The notes: generated by a model from the sequence alone, not told the origin. 64,000 nt of DNA from Paraphaeosphaeria minitans (GCA_015832175.1 WJXW01000005.1:1054001-1118000); one strand, 5' to 3'; numbered from the stretch's first letter, positions 42,352 through 54,516 are shown. Made by a program: numbers and translations.

Positions 42352-44410
42352 ATGTTCTCGCGAGCTCTCCGCCAGTCGAGCCGCCTCGCGGCGGTGTCTG
42401 CCCGGGCCCAGATTACCTCTGTAAGTCCATCGTCGCCAGCCGCAATTGCGCCCGCAATCCATCTCGCCATCGCCGCCGGCTCCCGGAACCGATTCTCGTT
42501 GCCATTGGCGCCACATTGGAGCTTGGTTGATGGATTGGGGATGCCGCGCTGGTCCCGGGGGAGCTCCCGCTGAGCCGAGTACTGACGAATCTTAGGCCCG
42601 CGCAACGGCACCTCTTTACAACAGCGCTGTCCGCAGCTATGCCTCCGACGCGAAGGCCTCGCCGACTGAGGTGTCATCCATCCTCGAGCAGAGGATCCGG
42701 GGTGTCCAGGAGGAGGCTGGTCTCGCCGAGACCGGACGTGTTCTCTCCGTTGGGTATGCCAACCTAGACGCTGCAACAGTGGCCGCGACCATCAAACAAT
42801 CAAACCGGCTGACTTTGGGTGTTTAGTGACGGTATTGCGCGTGTCCACGGCATGAACAACGTCCAGGCTGAGGAGCTCGTCGAGTACGTCAAACCAGCTA
42901 CAGGCCGCAAAATGCAAACACTGACAACAGCACAGGTTCGCCTCCGGTGTCAAGGGCATGTGCATGAACTTGGAAGCCGGCCAGGTCGGTGTCGTGCTTT
43001 TCGGTTCCGATCGATTGGTCAAGGAGGGCGAGACCGTCAAGCGTACGGGAGAGATTGTCGACGTTCCCGTCGGCGAGGGTCTTCTCGGCCGTGTCGTCGA
43101 TGCTCTCGGTAACCCCATCGATGGAAAGGGCCCCATCAAGTCCAGTGAGAAGCGCCGTGCTCAGCTCAAGGCCCCCGGTATCCTGCCCCGTCAGTCCGTC
43201 AACCAGCCCGTCCAGACTGGTCTCAAGTCTGTCGACGCCATGGTGCCCATCGGCCGTGGACAGCGTGAGCTTATCATTGGTGACCGTCAGACCGGAAAGA
43301 CTGCCGTCGCTCTCGACACCATCCTGAACCAGAAGCGATGGAACAACACTAACGACGAGACCAAGAAGCTTTACTGCGTCTACGTCGCCGTCGGGCAGAA
43401 GCGGTCCACCGTTGCTCAGCTCGTCAAGACCCTTGAGGAGAACGATGCAATGAAGTACTCCGTTGTGGTCGCTGCCACCGCGTCTGAAGCCGCTCCCCTT
43501 CGTAAGCAATCAGTCTACTCTTCTTACGGAAAATTTCCCTAACATGAAACAGAGTACATCGCACCCTTCACTGGATGCTCGATGGGCGAGTGGCAAGTTT
43601 TCCCGTCACTTTCATCATGCTATGACTGTATTCTAACGTTCCCTCAGGTTCCGTGACAACGGCAAGCACGCTTTGATCATCTACGATGATTTGTCCAAGC
43701 AGGCCGTCGCCTACCGTCAAATGTCTCTCCTGCTCCGTCGTCCTCCTGGGCGTGAGGCTTACCCCGGTGACGTTTTCTACCTCCACTCTCGTCTTCTCGA
43801 GCGTGCCGCCAAGATGAACGACAAGCTCGGTGGTGGTTCCCTCACTGCCCTGCCCATCATTGAGACCCAGGGTGGTGATGTGTCCGCTTACATTCCCACC
43901 AACGTCATTTCCATCACCGACGGCCAGATCTTCTTGGAGGCTGAGCTTTTCTACAAGGGTGTCCGTCCCGCCATTAACGTCGGTCTTTCCGTCTCTCGTG
44001 TCGGTTCCGCTGCCCAGCTCAAGGCCATGAAGCAAGTCGCCGGTTCGCTCAAGCTCTTCTTGGCTCAGTACCGTGAGGTTGCCGCTTTCGCCCAGTTCGG
44101 TTCCGATCTGGATGCTGCTACCAAGCAGACCCTCAACCGTGGTGAGCGTCTGACTGAGCTTCTCAAGCAGAAGCAGTACTCTCCCATGGCTGTCAACGAG
44201 ATGGTTCCTTTGATCTACTCTGGTGTCAACGGTCTCCTCGACAGCGTGCCCGTCAACAAGATCCTCCAGTGGGAGTCTGACTTCCTTGCCCACCTCCGAT
44301 CCAACGAGTCTGAGCTCCTCGCCCAGATCGACCGGGAAGGTGCGCTCAGCAAGGAACTCGAGGCCAAGCTCAAGGACGTCGCCACAAGCTTCACCAAGTC
44401 TTTCACATAA
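42352..44410 (+). CDS. ATP1: Mitochondrial ATP synthase F1 subunit alpha
   Basis: Six exons: 42352-42420, 42596-42753, 42827-42883, 42936-43501, 43553-43592 and 43648-44410, giving 550 aa. A basic, Ser/Arg/Ala-rich mitochondrial presequence ([20 protein letters not shown]) precedes [20 protein letters not shown]. The Walker A loop is [10 protein letters not shown]. Other family marks are [42 protein letters not shown] and [20 protein letters not shown], the P-loop NTPase core, and the C-terminal helical domain ending SFTKSFT. Alpha subunits carry non-catalytic nucleotides and frame the catalytic sites on beta. The fifth intron starts with GC rather than GT (GCAAGT at 43,593), needed to give GEWFRDNG in frame. 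Strong C-ending codon bias points to high expression. Confidence 0.97.
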
Positions 44411-46002
44411 ACGAAGGATTAAGGAGTGGGTACTCTCTTCCGGGATTTAGCGGGGAAAAATGTGCTGATCGGTTTCTGAGATTAGATGTATAATAGAAGA
44501 TGCGTCCTCGCCATCAGCTGTCTCAATAGGGAATCTTTTTTGAAATGGTCAGATGGCGTCTCCGAAACATCAAAATACCTTTTGCTCCTCTAGTACCACC
44601 ATTTTCTTTGTCCCGAGCGAGTGCGTTCGAACTGTATCTAGCAATCTCAGTTTCTCTGTTCCAGCCGTTGCCCCCCTTCCTGCAATATGAGTCCCCTGGT
44701 CGGAGGATGTCGAAGCTTAGTCCCATCCGGCATTTGTCAACGTTAGCATGAAGTGAGTGAATACATGTCTAGACGGCCGGATTTCTGTGTCTCAGAATGT
44801 CTTCACTGCGTCACGTTGAATAGTACAAGTCACGGCGCTGGAGATGAATGCCGGTCTTGCAGCGTGCATTGATAAGTTAGGCGATGAAATTGCTGATGTT
44901 TGTGAACGTCCGAGAAATTCGAAAATTTCGCGACCTCCATCACGGGTGTTATGTATGGATCAAATGAGTTTCGAATCTGCAAGTATAAAGATTCAGTAGA
45001 AATCCCTCAGGGAAGCGCAAATTGCCGTACTCTTTGCGTGTGCCAACACCAACGTTCAGCTTCGTTGCCTCACGCCGCGCTCAAATTATCATTAGGGCCG
45101 CGAATGATGGTGGCCGGCAACCGCGGTGCACGTGTCACCTTGAGATACTTCATGGTCTGAGTCCGCATATCCAGTCTGGGCGCACTATCGTCCGATGAAC
45201 CTTTCAGCGCCGCAGCATCAAGCGTCCAGGCTCGCTATTTGAATGTGAATGGGTTGGTCTATCCATCACTACATGATCTTTGGAAGTACTACAGGAGAGA
45301 AGTCCATATTTCGGACTTGGGAAGCTCGAGGGTTGGCAGTTCTCCCCGCGTTGTTGTCCCAGATGGAGGCGGGCTCGGAGTAGACGCCGCGGCGTCTGAG
45401 GGCTAACGGTAGCGCGAGCGGGGAGGGCTGCTAGGTAGGGTTGGAACAGAAGGGCACTTTTGTCGATATTCTGCACGGTAAGAAAGGAAAAGGGAGAAAG
45501 AAGGCGTTGGTGAAAGAACAGATTGCAAGAGTATTGTCGGCGCCGGGGTTGCGCAAACAGATATGACACCTGACCGACATTCACATGCCAGAGATGTGTA
45601 GGAAAGATGGTGGGTGCCCCAGATTCCCCAGCTCGGCCTTCCTTCCGAGGTCAGCGAGACGAGCGACCCGGAGGCTACTTGGGCGGCTCAGCATGCGCCG
45701 GCGGATACCCACATGACAGTGCTGGGGCGTCACATGCGTGAGCCGCCACGCTGGGGTTATAATAAGTTGCTCGGTGCGAAGGACAGACAGTTTGTTCACC
45801 GTGGGCCGCGTACAAACAGGAGTGGGTTGATTCGTCGTGTGACAGCGCTAGACCGCATAAAGTGCCGAGGCATTTCCATCTCACGCTTAGTTTGAGGCCG
45901 TCATCAGATCTCATACAAAGACCCAGACTCCGCGCGTTTCTGCCGCTTTCTCCACACTTTCTTCCTCTCCGCATTATACCCCTTGACCATTACCCAGTCA
46001 TC
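44411..46002. other. Intergenic region between ATP1 and fumarate reductase
   Basis: 1.59 kb with no supported gene. Small ORFs (for example 45,584-45,204 minus and 45,974-45,675 minus) lack recognisable features. The right 150 bp contains pyrimidine-rich leader DNA before the fumarate reductase ATG. Confidence 0.6.
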
Positions 46003-48119
46003 ATGCCTGAGAGAGTCATCGTTGTTGGTGCTGGCTGTACGCGCATTCCTCTGCATGCACTACCATGATGCGGCTACTAACAAGCAACAGTGTCCGGCCT
46101 GAGCGCTGCTCACACCATCTACCTATCTGGTGGCAATGTGGTGCTCCTGGACAAAAACAGTGAGTCTTAAATCATGTGTCTTGGTGAAGCAACTTCTCAC
46201 ATGCGCCAGACTTCATGGGAGGCAACTCCACAAAGGCCACCTCGGGTATAAACGGTGCCCTCACCCGGACACAAGTCGACCATAAGATCCCGGATAGCGT
46301 CAAGCAGTTCTACGATGATACCCTCAAGTCTGCACGAGACAAGGCGCGGCCAGATCTGATCAAGGTCTTGACCTACAAGTCTGCCGCCGCCGTTGAGTGG
46401 CTGATGGACGTCTTTAACCTCGACCTGACTCTGGTCTCGCGACTCGGGTATGTTCGGCAATTCGATAGAAGACAGTTAAAAGCTAATTGGTGACAGCGGT
46501 CACTCGCAGCCGAGAACGCACCGTGGCCACGATGCCAAGTTCCCCGGTATGGCCATCACATACGCCCTCATGCAGCGGTTTGAGGAGCTGGCCGAGGCCG
46601 AGCCGGAACGCGTCCAGCTCATCAAAAAGGCGAACGTGAAGAAGGTCAACATGACCGGAAACACCGCTACTGGTGTCACATACTTCTTCAACGGCGAAGA
46701 GACCACAATTGAAGGACCCGTTGTGCTTGCAACTGGTGGTTACGCTGCTGATTTCACAGAGACGTCTCTGTTGAAGAAGTGGAGACCAGACACCTACGAT
46801 CTCTCCACCACCAATGGTGCACATGCTACTGGTGATGGACACAAGATGTTAATGTCGATCGGTGCGCAGGGCATTGACATGGATAAGGTGCAGGTTCACC
46901 CAACTGGTTTGGTTGACCCCAAGGACCCCAAGGCGAAGACTAAGTTCTTGGCCGCAGAAGGTGTGTACTGTCTGTTCTTGACGATCATCATCATCATTGA
47001 CTTAGCCTTTTAGCTCTCCGTGGTGAGGGTGGTATCCTGCTCAACAACAAGGGCAAGCGATTCTGCGACGACCTCGGTCATCGCGATTATGTGTCCGGCA
47101 TGATGTGGGAAGAGAAGAAGAAGGACCTATGGCCCATTAGGTTGGTGCTCAACTCTAAGGCATCTAACGTCCTCGACTTCCACACCAGGCATTACTCCGG
47201 TCGTGGTCTGATGAAGAAGATGAGCGGCAAGGAGTTGGCCAAAGAGATCGGTGTTAGCGACAACGAGCTCCAAGAGGAGTTCCAAAGCTACAACGCCATT
47301 GCCAAGGGTGAGAAGAAGGACCAGTGGAGCAAGAAGTACTTCCACAACGTGCCTTTCGACATCAACGACACTTTCCATGTTGCTCTTATGGAGCCCGTGC
47401 TTCACTTCACCATGGGTGGTATCGAGATCAACGACAAGGCAGAGTGCTTGGACGCTGACGGCAAGGCTTTTGACGGTCTGTTCGTCTGTGGTGAATTGGC
47501 TGGTGGTGTCCACGGTGCCAACCGTCTCGGTGGTTCATCGCTGCTTGGCTGCGTTGTCTACGGTCGTGTAGCAGGAGAGTCAGCGTCGAAGTACCTTTTC
47601 CAGCAGGCACTCAGCAACACAGGTGGCTCGGCCGTCTCTCGTCTCGGACAAATCTCGTTACACATCGACCCTTCGCAGCCCGGCAAGGTCACTGTTGATT
47701 GGGGTAACGGTGCGGGTCCCGGTGCTTCCACCTCATCAGACAGCTCCAAGATTGTGCAGCAGAAGCAGCTATCGGCAGGCCCTGTTATGAAGTCAGACGG
47801 TGACTCCAAGGACCCTGGCAAAGTATCAAAGCCCAACCAGGTCAAGAAGTTTGAGGTCCCTGAAAAGGAATACACGCTCGAGGAGGTCGCAAAGCACAAC
47901 AATAAGGACGATCTGTGGATCGCAGTCAAGGGTGTCGTCATGGATCTGACCAACTGGACAGATGAGCACCCTGGAGGACCCCAGGCGCTCTTCAGCCACA
48001 TGGGCAAGGATGCATCAGAGGAGTTCGAGATGTTGCACGACGACGAAGTTATTCCCAAGTACGCGCCGGAGGTCGTCATCGGCAGAGTGAAGGGGCAGAA
48101 GATCAGTCTTGAGTACTAA
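46003..48119 (+). CDS. FAD-dependent fumarate reductase with C-terminal cytochrome b5 domain
   Basis: Five exons: 46003-46036, 46091-46159, 46210-46447, 46497-46960 and 47014-48119, giving 636 aa. The rebuilt FAD-binding start is MPERVIVVGAGLSGLSAAHT, followed by NFMGGNSTKATSGING. Further flavin motifs are VVLATGGYAAD and GGVHGANRLGGSSLLGCVVY, and the active-site neighbourhood is HPTGLVDPKDP...GEGGILLNNKGKRFCDDLG. This matches yeast Frd1/Osm1, soluble fumarate reductases that reoxidise FADH2/NADH. A heme-binding cytochrome b5 domain (about 555-633) follows a Ser/Lys linker; its axial His pair is in DEHPGG (about 587) and MLHDDE (about 609). The b5 tail is common in filamentous fungi and absent from the yeast enzymes. 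There is no N-terminal targeting sequence, so the protein is likely cytosolic. Confidence 0.94.
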
Positions 48120-48580
48120 CTGTAGGTAAGAAGGCGTTCAATTTCCGATTAGCATGTACTTGTAGCTTGTGTAATGCGGCATCTGAATGATCAACACTAT
48201 TACTTCATTGTTTCGAGAACAACTGCACGTGTCCCTCATCTTGACTCAAAGACCAGACTTAGGCGGGGTTTCATCAAGTCACAATAGTCAAGCTTTGTGT
48301 AACTTAGGCTACTATTCGTGTCTAGAAATGTGAGCTACTGACATTACGGAAGACAAGAGATGGCACCTGGGTGGGCACCGAGGTCGACACGTGCGCGCTG
48401 TGACACGGGTAGATACTAGCGGCGATCACACGCATGCACCCCAGAACCCACCTTCAACACATGCACCCCTTTGCGCTTACAGCTTCACGTCGGCACTGAG
48501 ACAGCGCAGTACGAACCCATATGTTCTTCGTTTCCTAATAAAATGCTGCGTTCGTACCACGTTCTATACCCCAGCAAATC
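48120..48580. other. Intergenic region between fumarate reductase and the Cdc1/Ted1 gene
   Basis: 461 bp between two plus-strand genes. I see no ORF or RNA gene that can be supported; it should hold the Cdc1/Ted1 promoter. Confidence 0.6.
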
Positions 48581-50651
48581 ATGACGACGTACGACGAGTA
48601 TGGCATGCCCGTCGGTGCATATGCCGAGCCGGAAACCCTGGCGCACCAGGCATGGCGAGTCGCACGCGCGTTTGCACTATACCGAGTCAAACCAGAACTG
48701 GACAAGAAGTGGTCGACCATAAAGAGAAGGGATTGGAGCCTGCGGCGACTGCTGGGTGCGGTGAGAGTGCTGATCCTGGTATGGTGGGCTGCAGTATACT
48801 TGGGGGAGCGGAGCGCAATTCGCAACGCCGTGGACGCGTGTCGCTGGGGGAAGTGGGAGCAATGGGTGCGCAAGCTCGTCCAGCGCAACTAATCAACTGT
48901 TACAAAAGCTGAATAAAGGACAGGAAACCGGTGCAATTCCACATAGACTCGTCTTCGTCGCCGATCCCCAGCTCATCGATCCGCACACCTATCCGGGCCG
49001 CCCGTGGCCGTTGAATGATCTCACCATTCGATACGTCGACCAGTATCTCAGACGAACGTATTCACGCATACAAGAGGTCCTATACCCAGACACAGTCTTT
49101 TTCCTAGGCGACCTCTTCGATGGCGGGAGGGAGTGGTCGACGCACACGCACAAGAACCCGGACAAACAATGGCAACAGTACGGTGACGACTTCTGGATGA
49201 ACGAATACCGTCGCTTCGGGCGCATATTCTTCGGTCATTGGGGGGACGGGGGGTTCGAAGCGCGCCCTGGCCAACCCGGACGCAAGCTCATAAGCAGCCT
49301 ACCCGGTAATCACGACCTGGGATTCGCGCGTGGCGTAGATACGAGTGTGCGCGACAGGTTCAACGCATACTTTGGAGACGGGAACCGGATTGATATTGTG
49401 GGAAATCACACATTTGTTTCCATCGACAGCGTCTCTTTGAGTGCCAAGGGACTGGCGAACCCACAGGCTGTAGAGAACTTATGGAAGCCTACGACCGATT
49501 TTCTGGACAATGCGAAGAAACAGAAGAGAAGGCTGGTACAAAGGGAGCTAAGAACACAACGTGGATTGCACGCATACCCTGGATTTGAGCACAATGTGGT
49601 GGAGCGGGATGAGCTTGCGAAAGCAACGATTCCTCATTCGGGTGATGATGTTACCGACTTCCCTACCGTCCTACTCTCACATGTACCGCTGTTCCGTCTA
49701 CCTGGTACGCCTTGCGGACCGATGAGAGAAAAGTATCCGCCAACTCCAGTCGGAAAGGGGGAAGAACCGCTCGAAGATGACCATCGAAATGCGATCACTG
49801 TGAGTGGAGGGTACCAATACCAAAATGTGCTTCACCGCGAGATTACGGTGGAAGTTGCGGACAAGGTGGGCGACATCCGATACGCGTTTTCTGGTGATGA
49901 TCACGACTATTGCGAGGTTCTCCATCACGCGTACACTTCTGGCGGTGGAGGAATCAAAGAGATTACGGTCAAGTCGTTGTCATGGGCCATGGGCGTCCGA
50001 CATCCTGGTATGGTCATGGTCAGCATGTGGAACCCTGTGGACAATCTTGGAAAACCGCTCTCTGGCGATGCCTCGAAAACACTCCAGTCGCACTTGTGTC
50101 TGATGCCTGACCAGCTGGGTATCTTCATACGATATGCAGGATTCTTCGGCCTGACCCTGCTCGTACTCGGCATACGAGCAGCACTCATCGCTCGCGGTGT
50201 CATTAAGCCACAACAAGCTGCAGAAATTCCTCTCCTCCCTACCAACAGCTCATCCGCTGAAAACGAGAAAGCTGGTCTCAATTCGCATGATGCAGCACAA
50301 AACCTCTCTGATGCCACCCACTCCTCCAATTCTTCAACTTCTTCCAATCACGCCAGCCTTCAAGTGCGCAACATGCAATCACGCACACGGAGTGTTTCCC
50401 CTATAGGAGGCTACGGCCTTCCTGCAGGCTCAGCTCCACCGACTTTCACATACTCGTACCCGCAGGCCCAGAGTGCTGATCAAGAGAAAAGAAGAGAGAC
50501 CCAAGCCAGAGATTGGGAGAATGTGAGCACGAAGAAGAGTGTGGGTAAGAAGAAAGGGATGGCACTGTTCTGGGCGGAATTCGGGAAGAGTCTGGGGACT
50601 GTTGCAGTATGCGTGTTGGGCTGGTATTTCTGGCTCATTTGGAGATGGTGA
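48581..50651 (+). CDS. Cdc1/Ted1-family metallophosphoesterase (GPI anchor remodelling)
   Basis: Two exons: 48581-48865 and 48924-50651, with a 58-bp intron that has an AACTAATC branch site, giving 670 aa. An N-terminal transmembrane segment (about 58-78) precedes the join WEQWETGAIPHRLVFVADPQ. An earlier acceptor (after 48,908) also keeps frame and would add five residues. The calcineurin-like metal site is visible: DPQ, GDLFDGG, LPGNHDLG, LLSHVPLFR and SGDDHDYC. Two further transmembrane segments lie at about 490-525 and at the very C-terminus (LGTVAVCVLGWYFWLIWRW), with a Ser/Asn-rich segment between them. Cdc1 and Ted1 remove ethanolamine phosphate from GPI mannoses in the ER; the human relative is MPPE1/PGAP5. 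I cannot separate Cdc1 from Ted1 here. Confidence 0.9.
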
Positions 50652-51049
50652 AGTGGACCAGAAAACATAGTAGCGTTCATGTATGAATTTAGGGAAGGAA
50701 CGGGCCCTATATCTGATAGCATTGCGTACGGAGTATCCGTCTACACTGGAATTATGCATATCCTCGAAACAATATTGCTCATGTGATGGTAGTATATATG
50801 TGGTGGCTGCGTGCCCCATTGAGCCTCGGTCGCGTAAGCTAAGCTTTCCGGAAGCTTGACAGCTTCGCAACTCGCACCTCTCAACCCAGCTACTCTCAAC
50901 CTGCTTTCTCCGATCCCCGCTCTTCGCAAAGACTTCCGCTATCCACCTTCTTATATTGCGAATTCTCACCTTCCACCACCGTCTCTACCGCCTCGAACCC
51001 GCCTGCACAACACCATAGCGTCGCAAAGCTCCCCGCGCTCTTACCGGCA
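50652..51049. other. Intergenic region upstream of the ANCHR-like gene
   Basis: 398 bp between two plus-strand genes, with a pyrimidine-rich stretch (about 50,870-51,040) that looks like a 5' leader. No gene is supported. Confidence 0.6.
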
Positions 51050-52210
51050 ATGCCCGACCCTCCCACCGGCGACGGAGCCCTACTGGCCCGCCTCAACGCG
51101 CTCAAGAAATCTAGTGTCAGCTTCGAAAACGCTTCCTCGAGCTCGTCGACTCCCTCAACAAATGCGCCAGACGACCTCGCAGCCCGGTTCGCTCGCCTGG
51201 GATCTGCGAGTCCGTCCAGCTCGCCCAGACCTTCCCGCACAAGCAGCTCGGCAGAGGGCAGAGATAAGGTTTCACCGGCTATTGCTCCTGGTGCGCCAAG
51301 CTATCTTGAAGGAATAGCTGAGGGTATCGGCGGAGGGGGGATCGAAGTAAATACAGAAGATGAAAGGAGTCTGGAGGAACTACTTGGGGAGCTAGGACCG
51401 AGGGAAGACTGGGATATAGATCGAAATGACGAGAAGGATGTTGTGAAGTTGCTAAGAGATATCAAAACTATACTTCCAGAGGTTCAGAAGGGTCGGAAGC
51501 AGGAGCAAAAGGAGGAGGGCTTGACGGACTGGGAGAATGTGGAAGTCGAAATCGGACCGGGCGGCGTTAAGCTTGGAAGAGAAGAGCAGGACGAAGAGCA
51601 GGCCGAGGAGGATGAGAACGGCAAGAAGAGAAACGAGGACGACGAGGTGGACGATATCATCGCGCGGGTCATGGCCGAGCTGGAGATCAGCAAGAAGGAC
51701 AACCCGCCTCCTCCTCCTCCTGAAGATGACAAGGCCTCGGATTCTGGCGATCACAAGGCAGATGCGCAAAACGACCAGCCAAAATCATCGACTGAGCAGA
51801 GCAAAGAGCTCTCTCTCCCCTCAGCACCAACCTCCCTCCCACAAGACGACCTCGACCACACCCAAGCCATTGAAGATGCCCTCACCGCCCGCCTCGCCGC
51901 GCTCTCCTCTCCCTCACCCTCCCAAACAGATGCCCTCGGCCTTCCCTCAGCCCCGTCTTTCTTCCCAACTAAGAAGCCAACGAACATCCAGTCCAGCCTC
52001 GCCAAGAAGCTAGACGACGAGATCGAGACGTGGTGTATCATTTGCAGCGACGATGCTACGCTGAGGTGTCTGGGATGCGATGGCGATCTGTATTGTCGGA
52101 AGTGTTGGATGGAGGGGCATCGGGGAGAGAGCGCGGGGTTTGAGGAGGGAAGGCATCGAGCGATGGAGTTTGTGAAGGGTGGAAAGAGGATGAAGGAGGC
52201 TGCTGTGTGA
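51050..52210 (+). CDS. ANCHR/ZFYVE19-like protein with B-box-type zinc domain
   Basis: Intronless, 386 aa. The N-terminus MPDPPTGDGALLARLNALKK and a segment near 280 (IEDALTARLAALSS) are short amphipathic helices like the MIT-interacting motifs of ANCHR. The middle is acidic and disordered (EEQDEEQAEEDENGKK, then a run of six prolines). The C-terminal Cys/His domain (about 328-380) reads ETWCIICSDDATLRCLGCDG, DLYCRKCWMEGHRGE and GRHRAMEF, a B-box-like zinc site as in human ZFYVE19/ANCHR, which holds VPS4 in the abscission checkpoint. A role in ESCRT-linked cytokinesis is inference from this similarity. The gene starts close to the conserved helix, which supports the ATG at 51,050. Confidence 0.8.
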   Translation: MPDPPTGDGALLARLNALKKSSVSFENASSSSSTPSTNAPDDLAARFARLGSASPSSSPRPSRTSSSAEGRDKVSPAIAPGAPSYLEGIAEGIGGGGIEVNTEDERSLEELLGELGPREDWDIDRNDEKDVVKLLRDIKTILPEVQKGRKQEQKEEGLTDWENVEVEIGPGGVKLGREEQDEEQAEEDENGKKRNEDDEVDDIIARVMAELEISKKDNPPPPPPEDDKASDSGDHKADAQNDQPKSSTEQSKELSLPSAPTSLPQDDLDHTQAIEDALTARLAALSSPSPSQTDALGLPSAPSFFPTKKPTNIQSSLAKKLDDEIETWCIICSDDATLRCLGCDGDLYCRKCWMEGHRGESAGFEEGRHRAMEFVKGGKRMKEAAV

Positions 52211-53930
52211 GAGGGAGACATGGAGCATGGGAACGAAACTTTCAACATTTCGAGGACTGGAAATGGGCGATTGCTCGGTTGGGTTCACGTGTGGACGGCA
52301 AAGAAAGCCTGGCATGTGTGAATTGCACACGTCAAGACGTTTACCGTCCGCTGGACATGTTGAAGGAGCAGAAGATCTCGCTAACGGTGCAACTTGTCCA
52401 GAGACGAGGCACCGAGCGAACGAGCCAGCCTGTTTTATCCGTATTGAAAAAGAAAGAAAGGAGCCAGGAGGCTGCCTTACTCACGAGATATAGGGAACTT
52501 GCGCTCTACAACTCTCGGATGCCAGTCGAAGAACGTAAAGCAGTAACAACGTCAACCCGAGCATGGACTAACAACACTCGAGCTCCCGTTTTGAATCAAC
52601 CGAACCTTGCCATACCAAGTACACGGACTCATCTCTCGAGTTCCTCTATGTCGTTATCAGAAAATGGCTACAATGGGGACGAAGCTGGCAAGCTTTGTGA
52701 CTTATTTGAGGCTTTCCAGGCTGCAATATTTGCAGCGACTCGTTTCGCCCCATGGTTGGCACGGAGGATAGAAAGTCGTTCAAAGCTGGCAAGACGAGTA
52801 GCCCAGGAGGCTGTTCGGTGTTGCATGTCCTCGCTGGGTAAAACTTGGTCCGAATACTCACCCTGTAGAGACAGTCGTTTCTCTAAATGCCTCGAAAGGA
52901 CGTCCTTATGGTCAAGGATGTGCAAGGGAGAAACATAGTGAAGGTTCACTGGCATATTCATCACAACTTAGTAGGAGGGGATTTCAATAGTCGGTTTGGT
53001 TTGGCATGGTCTTGAAATGATGCGCTTATCGGCATCATTCTGGGACATTGATTGATGAGTGTATGTTTATGAGATGAGCATGGGGAAGCGCAGTTGGCAT
53101 GACAGGCTCATTATGAAAGGACTTAATGCGGAATGAAGAGGATTCAGGACGACATATGAAACATCGAACAGTGCCCTAGCACGTAGAGATATTGTAATCG
53201 TGATAGCAGCGGCGATGAGTCATTGGCTTTACAACATGAAGTAGCGGTAATTATTACCCGTATCCGTCCATTCATCGATCTGAGCATTTGAATCTGGGAA
53301 ATAGAGAGATCGTAATTCCCAGTGTGAGTAACCGTTGTCGATGTCAAATTGTCAGTTACATCTTAGAGGGATGACCCTCATCGTTTCAGTTCCGATGGCA
53401 CGTACTAAAGAAGCATCTTCTGCAATTCAAAGACCTGATACACAGGCCCACTCAAACGGCGATGTTCCTCACGCTGAAAAGAACAGAACAGGTAGTCTTT
53501 GTCCACTGCTGCCTTGGTGGGCAAGTGTTTTATCTCTCTTGTACTGATGAGAACGACGATGCTCTTAGGTGGAGAACGCTCCTGCTGCTGTTGTGTAAGC
53601 GATGGAACAATTGTCGTTGCCCGGAATAGTGGTACTGTCAGTGGTCTTGAACTAGGCGATTCGAACAGCATTCGCAGCGACAGATAGGTACATAGACCCT
53701 AAGATCGAAACAGCAAATGACGGCCAGGGGTTGGTATGGCTGTGATACATCGGTACGATACTGAAACTTTTAATAGCGGGCGAACGCTATACTCTTCGGG
53801 GTTGACGACTTTGCTTCTTACATTCTGTGGGGGTATTGGGAGCATAGTTCCTTCGGGTTTTTTTTGCAAGGCGACTAGACAGTGCTTCGGCCGAGCTAAT
53901 GCGATAGGAGCATAGCTATTAGAGGTATAT
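52211..53930. other. Gene-poor transition zone before the AT-rich block
   Basis: 1.7 kb with normal base composition and no supported gene. The longest frame (52,207-52,938 plus, 243 codons) has no domain, no signal peptide and overlaps the ANCHR-like stop, so I do not call it. The boundary to TA-rich DNA lies near 53,930. Confidence 0.6.
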
Positions 53931-53984
53931 TAACTAGATACTATAAGAGCACCTTATTAATAACTTCTATTCTATATATATTAA

Positions 53985-54516
53985 TAACGTCCTTATCTTT
54001 TCTAATAGAACAAAGAGGGACCACAAATAGAAGGTAAATATAGTAATTAAGAATCTAGGCGTAGTGGACCTATACCTAGATCTAGAAAAATTAGAGTTCT
54101 GTGTAGAGAAGATTAAGTACTTAGGCTTTATTATTAAGGTTAATAAAAGTATTAGTATAGACCTAGTAAAGATTAGCGCTATTTAGAACTAGAAAGTGCC
54201 TACTTTAGTATAGGGCGTAAGGAGCTTCTTAGACTTAACTAACTTCTACTAAAGGTTTATTAGTAACTTCTCTAGTGTTACAGCGCCTCTAACTAAGTTA
54301 ACTAAAGACATTTTTAGCTTTATTTAAGGCTAGAAGTAATAGTAGATTTTTAATTTTCTAAATAGTATTTTCTACTCTAAGCCTACTTTAGCCTATTTTA
54401 ATCTTAAGTAAAAATTAGAACCTAAAACTAACGCTTTTAGGTAGTTAATAGGAAAGTATTTCTCCTAATATAATAATAATAGAATACACTACTAAAGTTA
54501 TATATCTAGGGCTAAA
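53985..54516 (+). mobile_element. Degenerate Ty3/gypsy pol fragment (RT end and RNase H start)
   Basis: On the plus strand the frame reads LEKLEFCVEKIKYLGFIIKV, then, with internal stops, GVRSFLDLTNFY and RFISNFSSVTAPLTKLTKDI. These are the thumb/connection blocks of gypsy reverse transcriptase (KYLGF, GVRSFLGxxNFYRRFI). Further on, PTLAYFNLK and TNAFR...LIGKYFS resemble the start of RNase H. At least five in-frame stops fit CAG/TGG to TAG. The fragment belongs to a different element copy or subfamily from the minus-strand one and is cut at 54,516 by LTR-like DNA. Confidence 0.82.

Noticed and set aside
52207..52938. 243-codon plus-strand ORF downstream of the ANCHR-like gene
   Set aside because: It starts at a GTG overlapping the previous stop, has no recognisable domain, signal peptide or splice context, and its composition is not protein-like. 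Chance opening in about 50% GC DNA is enough to explain it.
53335..53687. Short ORFs at the edge of the AT-rich block as possible small secreted effectors
   Set aside because: None has a convincing signal peptide or Cys-rich pattern, and starts and stops are not supported by splice signals.
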